From: JAMXLO01 sp035511435 | GTDB taxonomy: Bacteria; Pseudomonadota; Alphaproteobacteria; Acetobacterales; Acetobacteraceae | DNA: 13,650 nt | Assembly: GCA_035511435.1 (NCBI GenBank) | Contig: DATKFJ010000296.1 | Location: 1 to 13,650, forward strand | Direction: 5' to 3' | Shown: one piece after another, positions 1 through 5,629 of the stretch | Layout of the letters: each line of letters opens with the position of its first letter | Numbering within the stretch: position 1 is the first letter of the stretch | Made by a program: the position numbers and the translations under genes | The notes under the pieces: model-generated | Seen by the model: the letters and a program-made list of their open reading frames with translations, nothing else | What the model was told of the DNA's origin: nothing | The model's database searches: none

Positions 1-240
1 CGCGTGCACCGGCCTGGCGCCCTGCATCAGTGCCGCACAGGCGGCAGGGGTGGCGAGATCCGAGACGGCCGTGAAGATGCGCGTGCCGCCGAGCGCGGCC
101 TTCGCTTCATCGAGCCGCGCGGCATCGACATCGATCAGCAGGATATGCGCGCCCTGATCCAGGAAGGCGCGTGCCGTTGCGACGCCGATGCCGCCGGCGC
201 CACCGGTGATGACGATGCGCTTGCCCGCGAATTCCGCCAT
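1..240 (-). CDS. Short-chain dehydrogenase/reductase (SDR), N-terminal part, cut by the window edge
   Basis: The frame is open from an ATG at 238-240 to the left edge and gives the first 80 residues. It begins with a classical Rossmann start: a short beta strand (KRIVIT, residues 7-12), the glycine-rich loop TGGAGGIG (residues 12-19), then a second strand ending LLIDVD (35-40) with Asp37 in the position that favours NAD(H) over NADP(H). The catalytic Ser-Tyr-Lys part lies outside the window, so the substrate cannot be inferred. The start codon lies one base after the stop of the upstream glutathione S-transferase gene (TGA-C-ATG read on the minus strand), so the two are almost certainly co-transcribed and translationally coupled. 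The SDR assignment is firm; the specific reaction is unknown. Confidence 0.85.
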   Translation of the reverse strand, partial: MAEFAGKRIVITGGAGGIGVATARAFLDQGAHILLIDVDAARLDEAKAALGGTRIFTAVSDLATPAACAALMQGARPVHA

Positions 241-241
241 G

Positions 242-868
242 TCACACGACCGGGCCGGCCAAGTGCTGCTTGTAGGCAGGGCGCTGCAGCAACCGGTCAT
301 ACCAGGCGCGCAGATGCGGCACGTCCGGACGGTCGAAATCCATGTTGAACCAGCGATGCAGATGTGGACCCCATGGGATGTCGGCCAACGTCAGCACGTC
401 CCCGGCAAGGTAAGGGTGTTTGGCAAGCTGCGCCGACACCATGCCCCAGATGCGCGCCGCATCCTCGATGCCCTGCTTGATCGCCGCCATGTCGCGCTTA
501 TCCTCCGGGGTGCGCACCAGGCCCCAGAACACCACGCCGATGGGCCGGTTCAACAGCGTCTGCTGCGCATCCATCCAGCGGTCGATGTTGGCGCGCTCGT
601 GCGGGCCCTGCGGCCACAACTTGGAGTGCGGTGCGTGCGCGTGGCACAGGTAACGGCAGATCGCGTTGCTCTCCCACAGCGTGAAATCGTCTTCCTGGAG
701 GGTGGGCACCAGACTCGTGGGGTTCATCACGCGGTATTCCGGCGTGTCGGTCTTGCCGAATGAGCCACCGACATCGATGCGCTCGTAGGGCAGCTGCAGT
801 TCCTCGAGCGTCCAGATCGCCTTCATCACGTTGCTGGATGTGGCGCGACCCCAAAGAATACGACGCAT
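242..868 (-). CDS. Glutathione S-transferase family protein
   Basis: This 208-residue protein has the normal GST length and two-domain plan. The N-terminal thioredoxin-like domain holds a Ser-Ser-Asn stretch near residue 11, where the catalytic Ser or Cys sits in this superfamily, the cis-proline signature NPTSLVPTL (49-57, Val54-Pro55) and the glutathione-binding WESNAI (65-70, Glu66-Ser67). The C-terminal helical domain has the folding motif GDVLTLADI (156-164). Such enzymes conjugate glutathione to electrophiles or act as glutathione-dependent isomerases or lyases in the cytoplasm; which applies here is open. I chose the ATG at 866-868 because GGGAG lies seven bases upstream (876-880) and the protein then begins directly with the first beta strand. 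A longer frame reaching 964 would add 32 non-homologous-looking residues and abut dsbB. It leads a two-gene operon with the SDR. Confidence 0.88.
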   Translation of the reverse strand: MRRILWGRATSSNVMKAIWTLEELQLPYERIDVGGSFGKTDTPEYRVMNPTSLVPTLQEDDFTLWESNAICRYLCHAHAPHSKLWPQGPHERANIDRWMDAQQTLLNRPIGVVFWGLVRTPEDKRDMAAIKQGIEDAARIWGMVSAQLAKHPYLAGDVLTLADIPWGPHLHRWFNMDFDRPDVPHLRAWYDRLLQRPAYKQHLAGPVV

Positions 869-964
869 GTTGCTTCTCCCGAATGCTCCGACCAGCATGA
901 ACCTAGGCCGCGTCACAGGCAGCGGCAACTTGCGCGGTCGCTCGAAGCAGGGCACATCGCTCAC
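869..964. promoter_or_regulatory. Divergent intergenic region between the GST gene and dsbB
   Basis: These 96 bases separate two genes that point away from each other, so promoters for both the GST-SDR pair and the dsbB-coq7 group must lie here or inside the neighbouring coding sequence. I see the GST ribosome-binding site (GGGAG on the minus strand, 876-880), but no convincing -35/-10 pair and no clear operator palindrome on either strand. The dsbB ATG has only a weak AGGG-like purine stretch upstream. Confidence 0.4.
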
Positions 965-1465
965 ATGACGCTATCCAACATCCGCGGTGTCGCCCTGTTG
1001 AGTGCGCTCGCCGCCGGATTCGCGCTGGGGCTAGCGCTCGCCTCGGAGAAGTTTGGCGGCTTGGTGCCCTGCGCCCTCTGCTTGCTGGAGCGCTGGCCCT
1101 ACCGAGTGGCGATCGTGCTCGCACTGTTGGCTCTGGTCGTGCCGCATCGTTTCACGCGGCTGCCGTTGATGCTGGTGGTATTGTCGATGCTCGCAGCCGT
1201 GGTGCTGGCTGCCGTGCATGTCGGCGTGGAACGGCACTACTGGCCGAGCCCGCTGCCGGAATGCGCCGCACCGCGGTTTACCGGCGGATCGATCGCCGAC
1301 CGCCTGGCGCACATGCCCGCCAAACCGGGAAAGCCTTGCGACGACCCAACGTATCTGATTCCGGGCCTGCCGGTATCGATGGCGGCAATGAACTTTCTGT
1401 ACGCTCTGGCGTTCGCGGTAGTACTCGGCGGCTTGCTGTGGCGCGATCGGAGGAACACACCTTGA
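965..1465 (+). CDS. dsbB: DsbB-family disulfide bond formation protein (quinone-dependent thiol oxidase)
   Basis: This 166-residue inner-membrane protein has four predicted hydrophobic segments (about 8-27, 47-60, 67-86, 135-158) and two cysteine pairs facing the periplasm. The first is Cys36-Ala-Leu-Cys39, followed by Leu-Leu-Glu-Arg43, which matches E. coli DsbB Cys41-x-x-Cys44 and the quinone-contacting Arg48 at the same spacing. The second pair is Cys100 and Cys125, 25 residues apart, compared with Cys104 and Cys130 in E. coli. DsbB re-oxidises periplasmic DsbA and passes the electrons to ubiquinone. No dsbA is present in the window. The stop codon overlaps the start of coq7, so quinone synthesis and a quinone-using enzyme share a transcript. 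Family assignment is firm. Some alphaproteobacterial members are annotated only as DsbB-like. Confidence 0.9.
   Translation: MTLSNIRGVALLSALAAGFALGLALASEKFGGLVPCALCLLERWPYRVAIVLALLALVVPHRFTRLPLMLVVLSMLAAVVLAAVHVGVERHYWPSPLPECAAPRFTGGSIADRLAHMPAKPGKPCDDPTYLIPGLPVSMAAMNFLYALAFAVVLGGLLWRDRRNTP
1449..1453 (+). promoter_or_regulatory. Ribosome-binding site that fixes the TTG start of coq7
   Basis: GGAGG lies inside the last codons of dsbB, eight bases before TTG at 1462-1464. No ATG or GTG with a comparable site fits the conserved N-terminus of COQ7. This supports the TTG start and the TTGA overlap with the dsbB stop codon. Confidence 0.75.
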
Positions 1466-2010
1466 ACGAACCGCGACGTCGGCTGCCCGGCGATCCCCCA
1501 CAGGGGGCCGCGGTGGCACGAATGCTGCGCGTGGACCACGCCGGCGAGTACGGCGCGGCGCGTATCTATGCCGGCCAGCTCGCGGTGTTGCACCGAAGCG
1601 ACACGGCGCCAGTGCTGCGCGAAATGCAGGCACAGGAAAAGCAGCATCTGGATCGGTTCGCCGATCTCATTGTGCGGCGCCGCGTGCGGCCGACCGCGAT
1701 GCTGCCGCTGTGGCACCTGGCCGGTTTCGCTCTCGGCGCGGCGACCGCTGCGTTGGGCGAACACGCGGCGATGGCCTGCACCGTGGCGGTGGAGGAAGCC
1801 ATCGACGCGCATTACGCCCACCAGATCGCGGTACTCGACGACAGCGAGGATGAGCTGCGCAACACGCTGGTGCGATTCCGCGACGATGAATTGCAGCATC
1901 GCGCGATCGGCCTGCGGCATGGCGCAGAGCAGGCGCCCGGCTATCGGCTGCTGTCGGCCGCGATCAAGGCCGGCTGCAACGTGGCGATCCGGATCAGCGA
2001 GCGACTGTAG
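1462..2010 (+). CDS. coq7: Demethoxyubiquinone hydroxylase, COQ7-type di-iron protein
   Basis: The product (182 residues) is a ferritin-like di-iron monooxygenase that hydroxylates demethoxyubiquinone (5-demethoxyubiquinol) in ubiquinone biosynthesis at the inner face of the membrane. The six iron ligands are all visible: Glu29 in VDHAGEYGA, Glu59 and His62 in QEKQHL, Glu111 in AVEEAIDAHY, and Glu143 and His146 in DDELQH. The spacings match those of human COQ7 closely (Glu60, Glu90, His93, Glu142, Glu178, His181). The hydrophobic stretch around 83-98 is the part that meets the membrane in this family. The TTG start at 1462 overlaps the dsbB stop by four bases and has a GGAGG site eight bases upstream. 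Its presence, rather than the flavin enzyme UbiF, fits an alphaproteobacterium. Intact with no odd features. Confidence 0.93.
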   Translation: MNEPRRRLPGDPPQGAAVARMLRVDHAGEYGAARIYAGQLAVLHRSDTAPVLREMQAQEKQHLDRFADLIVRRRVRPTAMLPLWHLAGFALGAATAALGEHAAMACTVAVEEAIDAHYAHQIAVLDDSEDELRNTLVRFRDDELQHRAIGLRHGAEQAPGYRLLSAAIKAGCNVAIRISERL

Positions 2011-2033
2011 TCCGGCCAAAACGAGGGAGCCTA

Positions 2034-2816
2034 ATGGCGCAGGCGCCAGCCAGGATCGAGCGGCTTGTGATACGCGGCATTGATCTCGAGGTGCTGCGCA
2101 AGGGCGAAGGTCCGCCGATCCTGCTGCTGCACGGACTGCGGACGGTCGATCCGCAGGCGCCGTTCCTCGATCTGCTGGCCGGGCACGAGATCATTGCGCC
2201 ATCACATCCCGGCTTCGGGCACTCTCCGCGACCGGCCGACTTCGACTCGATTTACGATCTTACGCATCTGTATCTCGATCTGCTTGATGCGATACCGCAC
2301 GAAAAGGCAACTCTGCTCGGGTTCTCGTTTGGCGGCTGGCTGGCAGCCGAGATTGCCGCAACGGGCAGTCATCGGCTGGACCGCCTCATCCTCGTCGATC
2401 CGTTGGGCGTCAAGCTGGGCGACCGGGAGAGCCGCGATATCCTCGATCTGTTCAACACGTCACCCGCGGAAGTGCAGCGCTGCACATGGCATGATCCGGC
2501 GAAGTGGGCACCCGACTTCAACACAATGTCGGACGATGCGCTGATTGTGCATGCACGGAACCGGGACGCACTTTGCCTCTATGGCTGGCAGCCGTTCATG
2601 TACAACCCAAAGCTGCCACGCTGGCTGTCGCGCATTGCCGTGCCGACTTTGGTGCTGTGGGGCGCGAGCGATCGCGTGGTGACGCCGGAGTACGGCCGCG
2701 CCTACTGCAATCTCATTTCTGGTGCGGAATTCGAGCTGATTGAACTGGCCGGCCACCATCCGGAGATCGAGCAGCCGGAGGCATTGGCTGCGCGTATCGC
2801 CGCGTTCCTCGGTTGA
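2034..2816 (+). CDS. Alpha/beta-fold hydrolase
   Basis: This 260-residue cytoplasmic hydrolase has a complete catalytic set. The oxyanion region is LLLHGL (30-35), the nucleophile elbow is GFSFGG with Ser98, the acid is probably Asp213 in LWGASDRVV, and the base is His241 or His242 in AGHHPEIEQPE near the C-terminus. The cap region (about 125-195) is rich in Trp and Tyr and gives no recognised substrate signature; esterase, C-C bond hydrolase (MhpC-like) and epoxide or haloalkane hydrolase activities are all possible in this fold. It begins 23 bases after coq7 with a GAGGGAG site before the ATG, so it is probably the third gene of the dsbB-coq7 transcript. A link to quinone or disulfide metabolism is not shown by the sequence. 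Confidence 0.88.
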   Translation: MAQAPARIERLVIRGIDLEVLRKGEGPPILLLHGLRTVDPQAPFLDLLAGHEIIAPSHPGFGHSPRPADFDSIYDLTHLYLDLLDAIPHEKATLLGFSFGGWLAAEIAATGSHRLDRLILVDPLGVKLGDRESRDILDLFNTSPAEVQRCTWHDPAKWAPDFNTMSDDALIVHARNRDALCLYGWQPFMYNPKLPRWLSRIAVPTLVLWGASDRVVTPEYGRAYCNLISGAEFELIELAGHHPEIEQPEALAARIAAFLG

Positions 2817-2837
2817 CCTCTAAGCGGGCTGACAGCG

Positions 2838-2867
2838 ACCATCCATCACGCGCTGCCAGTGGATGGT
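2838..2867. repeat. Perfect 8-bp inverted repeat downstream of the hydrolase
   Basis: ACCATCCA (2838-2845) and TGGATGGT (2860-2867) are perfect complements separated by 14 bases, beginning 22 bases after the hydrolase stop codon. There is no T-run afterwards, so it is not a classical intrinsic terminator. It may be a transcript-end stabilising hairpin or part of a dispersed element: the same CCATCCA/TGGATGG core recurs in the gap at 12405-12445. Confidence 0.5.
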
Positions 2868-2948
2868 GTTCCTGGTCGCCTCTCTCGGCAGGTCGCCAAG
2901 GCGGTTTCGGAGGACCGCTGGCAAGAGGTTGTTAAGAAATCGTTCGCT

Positions 2949-2968
2949 ACCCTGGTGACGGCAGGGGT
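2949..2968. repeat. Small hairpin upstream of the 15-bp repeats
   Basis: CCCTG (2950-2954) pairs with CAGGG (2962-2966) over a 7-base loop; A2949 and T2968 could extend the stem past a one-base bulge. It sits 13 bases before the tandem array and has no T-run. The role is unknown. Confidence 0.35.
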
Positions 2969-2981
2969 CCTGTGCGACCCG

Positions 2982-3041
2982 CTTTGCATGGGCTCGCTTT
3001 GCATGGGCCCGCTTTGCATGGGCCCGCTTTGTATGGGGATG
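2982..3041. repeat. Four 15-bp tandem repeats
   Basis: Four head-to-tail units of CTTTGCATGGGCCCG occur at 2982-2996, 2997-3011, 3012-3026 and 3027-3041. Units 2 and 3 are identical, unit 1 differs at one base (T for C near the end) and unit 4 has decayed. Each unit carries the palindrome GGGCCC or a derivative. Because 15 is a multiple of three, reading frames stay open on both strands and give pentapeptide repeats (for example LCMGP), but no gene here has a convincing start. It lies just upstream of the exported phosphatase/nuclease-fold gene, so it may affect that gene's leader. Confidence 0.85.
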
Positions 3042-3048
3042 AAAACCA

Positions 3049-4008
3049 TTGAGCAATTGCAGTCGGACCATCGCATTTGCCGGCATCACTCGGAGACAGC
3101 CCTCACCCCGTCATTCTTGTGACGGCGAGCATGACGGTCGTCCCAAAAGTCGCATTGTTGGTTACTACCTTGCAACGGCGCTACTTTTCTTGCTGCTGCC
3201 CGGTTTCGCTGCCGCGGCGGAGCTCAAGCTGACCACGTGGAATCTCGAATGGCTTACGGATCGTCAGGAAGGCGACCGCGAACTTCCGCCCGATGCACAT
3301 CCGAAAAAGTCGGAGGACATCGATCGGCTCCGCGGCTATGCGACCGAACTCAATGCCGATGTGATCGCCATCCAGGAAGTGGATGGTGCCGCCGTCGCCG
3401 CGCGCATCTTCACCAAGGACAAGTACTCCATCCATATGAGCCGCGATCACGTGCTGCAACGGGTCGGCCTGGTGGTGCGACGAGGCATTCACTACACCGT
3501 CAATCCTGATGTCATCGGCCTGAACATCGACCACCACTTGCGAAGCGGCGTCGACATCACATTGGATCTGCAACCGTCGCCACTGCGCATCATTGCGGTG
3601 CATCTCAAGACCGGCTGTTTCGATCAGCCGATCGACGGCTCAAAGCGCAAAAACTGTGAAGAGCTGCAACAGCAGGTGGCGCCGCTGGCTGATTGGATCA
3701 CCGCGCGTCGAGCCGAAGGGGTTGCGTTCGCGGTAATCGGCGACTTCAACCGTCACATGAACGCGCACGACCAGTTCCTGGCGGCGCTGAACCAGGCCGC
3801 GCCGCTGGTTCGCGCCGACGATGGTCACACCAGCCCATGTTGGGGCGGCGAGGAATTTATCGACCACATCATCCTGGGCGGCGCGGCGCGCGATTGGCTG
3901 CAAGCCGACTCGCTGCGCGTTCTGACCTATCGTGAGACTGGCGATGAGTGGAAGGAACGCCTGTCGGATCATTGTCCGGTATCGGTGCGCTTGCACGTCC
4001 CCGACTGA
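3049..4008 (+). CDS. Exported endonuclease/exonuclease/phosphatase (EEP)-fold protein; start region uncertain
   Basis: The EEP/DNase I-like fold is clear. Numbered from the TTG at 3049, the metal and catalytic motifs are TWNLEW (Asn65, Glu67), IQEVDG (Glu110), HLKTG (His185), GDFNRH (Asp232, Asn234), IDHI (Asp272-His273) and SDHCPV (Asp307-His308). Before them is a secretion signal with a hydrophobic core (about 40-52) ending FAAAAELK, so the protein is probably periplasmic or secreted, acting on nucleic acid, phosphoinositide-like or other phosphodiester substrates. The start is a problem: in this frame there is no ATG or GTG before the signal, only TTG at 3049 with a poor ribosome site. The ATG at 3131 is one frame off and meets a stop at 3230. 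One extra A in the run at 3145-3148 would join that ATG to the signal peptide. The body of the gene is intact. Confidence 0.8.
   Translation: MSNCSRTIAFAGITRRQPSPRHSCDGEHDGRPKSRIVGYYLATALLFLLLPGFAAAAELKLTTWNLEWLTDRQEGDRELPPDAHPKKSEDIDRLRGYATELNADVIAIQEVDGAAVAARIFTKDKYSIHMSRDHVLQRVGLVVRRGIHYTVNPDVIGLNIDHHLRSGVDITLDLQPSPLRIIAVHLKTGCFDQPIDGSKRKNCEELQQQVAPLADWITARRAEGVAFAVIGDFNRHMNAHDQFLAALNQAAPLVRADDGHTSPCWGGEEFIDHIILGGAARDWLQADSLRVLTYRETGDEWKERLSDHCPVSVRLHVPD
3108..3137 (+). promoter_or_regulatory. Two competing hairpins around the ATG at 3131
   Basis: CCGTCA (3108-3113) pairs perfectly with TGACGG (3120-3125) over a 6-base loop. The same left arm, extended to CCGTCAT (3108-3114), also pairs perfectly with ATGACGG (3131-3137), which contains the candidate start codon. 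The two pairings exclude each other, so the leader could expose or hide the ATG. This geometry is seen in the sequence; regulation is only inferred. Confidence 0.3.
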
Positions 4009-4032
4009 GCGCGTTGAATGCGCGCCGGACGG

Positions 4033-4039
4033 AAGGAGG
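4033..4039 (+). promoter_or_regulatory. Strong ribosome-binding site that fixes the enolase-superfamily start
   Basis: AAGGAGG lies six bases before ATG at 4046. It selects this start over the in-frame alternative at 3932, which lies inside the upstream gene. Confidence 0.8.
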
Positions 4040-4045
4040 CGCGGC

Positions 4046-5134
4046 ATGAAGATCACCGGCATCACCACCAAGGAATTTCGCTGGCCACGTCACAAGCCAA
4101 TCGCCAACGGCAAGCACACCTACACGCACGTGACCTTCGCCGTGGTGGAAATCGAGACCAGCGAGGGCATCACCGGCATCGGCCTGGGCGGCGGCGGTGA
4201 GATCGAGCGAGCCACAGTCGCGCGACTGACCCCGATGCTGATCGGCGAGGATCCGATCGACGTCGAGCGGCTATGGCAGAAGATGTGGGAACCCAAGCTG
4301 ATCGGCCGCCGCGGCCTGACCACGCGCGCGATCTCCGCGATCGACATCGGGCTATGGGACATCCGCGCGAAATTCGCCAACCTGCCACTATACAAGCTGC
4401 TCGGTGGCTTCCGCGATCGCGTGCCGACCTACATCGCCGGCGGCTATTATGAGGAGGGCAAAGGCCTGCGCGAACTCGCGCGCGAGATGGAAGACAACGT
4501 GCGCATGGGCGCCAAGGCGGTCAAGATGAAAATTGGCGCGGTGCCGATCGCCGAGGACGTTGCACGAGTGCGCATGGCGCGCGAAGCGGTGGGTCCGGAT
4601 GTGAAGCTGATGGTCGATGCCAACTGCGCCTATCGCTATTACGAAGCGATCCAGATCGCCAAACGGATGGAGCAATACGACATATTCTGGTTCGAGGAGC
4701 CAGTGGCGCCGGACGACTATGATGGCCACCGCAAGCTGGCCCAGGCCACCAGCATTCCGATCGCGACCGGCGAGAACGAATATACCCGTTATGGATTTCG
4801 TGACCTGATTCGCAATGACTGTGCGGCGATCCTCAACGCGGATGCCAAGGTGCTGGGCGGCGTTACCGAGTTCATGAAGGTAGCGGCATTGGCGCAGGCG
4901 CACGATCTGGACATCGCGCCGCACGGTTCGCAGGACATCCACGTGCATCTGGTTTCCGCGATCTCCAATGGATTGATCCTGGAATTTTATCGCGACACGG
5001 TCGATCCGATGTGGGGGCGCGTGTACCGGCATACGTTGACGCTGAACGACGATGGCACGGTGAGCCCACCCGACGTGCCGGGCATCGGCGCAGATCCGAA
5101 CTACGACACGCTGGCCCAATATCGTACCGCCTGA
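4046..5134 (+). CDS. Mandelate racemase/muconate lactonizing enzyme family protein (enolase superfamily, probable acid-sugar or hydroxy-acid dehydratase/racemase)
   Basis: The 362-residue product has the standard two-part plan: an N-terminal capping domain (about 1-120) with a flexible 20s loop, then a TIM barrel. All the catalytic positions of the mandelate racemase subgroup are present: Lys160-Met-Lys162 as one acid/base, Asp191-x-Asn193, Glu217 or Glu218 in FEEP and Glu243 in GENEY as magnesium ligands, then Asp266 and His293 (APHGSQD) as the second acid/base dyad. These enzymes take the alpha proton of a carboxylate and racemise it or dehydrate a sugar acid. Substrate choice depends on capping loops I cannot read. 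It is followed 21 bases later by the dehydroquinase-like gene and converges on a TRAP transporter operon, which suggests an imported acid is the substrate. Confidence 0.9.
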   Translation: MKITGITTKEFRWPRHKPIANGKHTYTHVTFAVVEIETSEGITGIGLGGGGEIERATVARLTPMLIGEDPIDVERLWQKMWEPKLIGRRGLTTRAISAIDIGLWDIRAKFANLPLYKLLGGFRDRVPTYIAGGYYEEGKGLRELAREMEDNVRMGAKAVKMKIGAVPIAEDVARVRMAREAVGPDVKLMVDANCAYRYYEAIQIAKRMEQYDIFWFEEPVAPDDYDGHRKLAQATSIPIATGENEYTRYGFRDLIRNDCAAILNADAKVLGGVTEFMKVAALAQAHDLDIAPHGSQDIHVHLVSAISNGLILEFYRDTVDPMWGRVYRHTLTLNDDGTVSPPDVPGIGADPNYDTLAQYRTA

Positions 5135-5155
5135 AACGACGGAAGGACCCCCAAT

Positions 5156-5587
5156 ATGGCGAAAATCCTGATCATCCACGGCGCTGGCATGAACATGCGC
5201 GGCAAGGTGCAGACCGAGATATTCGGCAAGATGACGCTGCCGGAGTACGACGAGAAGATCCGAGGCTATGCATCCGAACTGGGCGTCGACATCGAGATAT
5301 TTCATTCGAACATCGAAGGTGAGGTCGTCAACAAGCTGTATGACGCGAACGATCGCGGCATTGACGCGGCGATCTTCAACCCCGCCGGCTTTTCGCGCGG
5401 CTACCCGGCACTGACAGCGGCGATCGGCCAGGTGAAATTCCCGACCATCGAGGTGCATATTTCGAACCCGGTGCGCCGCGGCCCGATTTCCGACACCGCG
5501 ACGGTGAGCCAAGGCATGGTCACCGGGTTCGCTGTCGCCGGATATTATCTCGCGCTGCGCGGATTGCGCGACATGCTGGCGAAATAG
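5156..5587 (+). CDS. Type II dehydroquinase (AroQ)-fold protein with an altered active site
   Basis: The protein (143 residues) has the length and fold signatures of type II 3-dehydroquinate dehydratase: an ILIIHGAGMN start where AroQ has NGPNLN, IFNPAGF (Asn75), IEVHISN (Glu99, His101, Ser103) and a C-terminal helix GYYLALRGL. Its numbering lines up almost exactly with the M. tuberculosis enzyme. However, the essential Arg19 is Val18 here, the catalytic Tyr24 is Phe23, His81 is Arg81, and Arg112 of the lid is Ser112. The REP-x-x-YG flap motif is replaced by KVQTEIFG. Asn75, Glu99, His101, Ser103 and Arg108 are kept. Ordinary shikimate-pathway dehydration is therefore unlikely. The oxyanion and His-Glu half of the site remains, so a related reaction on another acid is possible. 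It follows the enolase-superfamily gene by 21 bases with a GGAAGGA site, so the two probably form an operon. Confidence 0.85.
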   Translation: MAKILIIHGAGMNMRGKVQTEIFGKMTLPEYDEKIRGYASELGVDIEIFHSNIEGEVVNKLYDANDRGIDAAIFNPAGFSRGYPALTAAIGQVKFPTIEVHISNPVRRGPISDTATVSQGMVTGFAVAGYYLALRGLRDMLAK

Positions 5588-5629
5588 ACCAGGCAACCCG
5601 CTCGGTTTTTGGCGACGAAGCCTGTAAGG

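Larger units (their letters stand above)
2817..3130. other. Intergenic gap between the hydrolase and the exported EEP-fold gene
   Basis: About 310 bases separate the hydrolase stop from the ATG at 3131 (about 230 if the TTG at 3049 is the real start). The gap holds an 8-bp inverted repeat, a small hairpin, the four 15-bp tandem repeats and, at its end, a perfect 6-bp hairpin. An 87-codon plus-strand frame (2859-3122) and an 89-codon minus-strand frame (2820-3089) cross the region. Neither has a ribosome-binding site or a recognisable domain, and both are kept open largely by the 15-bp periodicity. No sigma-70 promoter could be placed with confidence. Confidence 0.5.

Noticed and set aside
242..964. 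A longer GST start at 964 and a longer enolase-superfamily start at 3932
   Set aside because: Both add N-terminal residues unlike the families, overlap or abut neighbouring genes, and lack the ribosome sites found at 868 (GST) and 4046 (enolase-superfamily gene).
2859..3122. An 87-codon plus-strand frame with LCMG pentapeptide repeats, and an 89-codon minus-strand frame at 2820-3089
   Set aside because: Neither has a ribosome-binding site or recognisable domain. Both are held open by the 15-bp tandem repeats, which preserve frames on both strands.
4388..5596. A 402-codon minus-strand frame opposite the enolase-superfamily and dehydroquinase-like genes
   Set aside because: The plus-strand frames carry all catalytic motifs and good ribosome sites. 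The antisense product is rich in Arg and His with no domain, typical of a GC-rich shadow.
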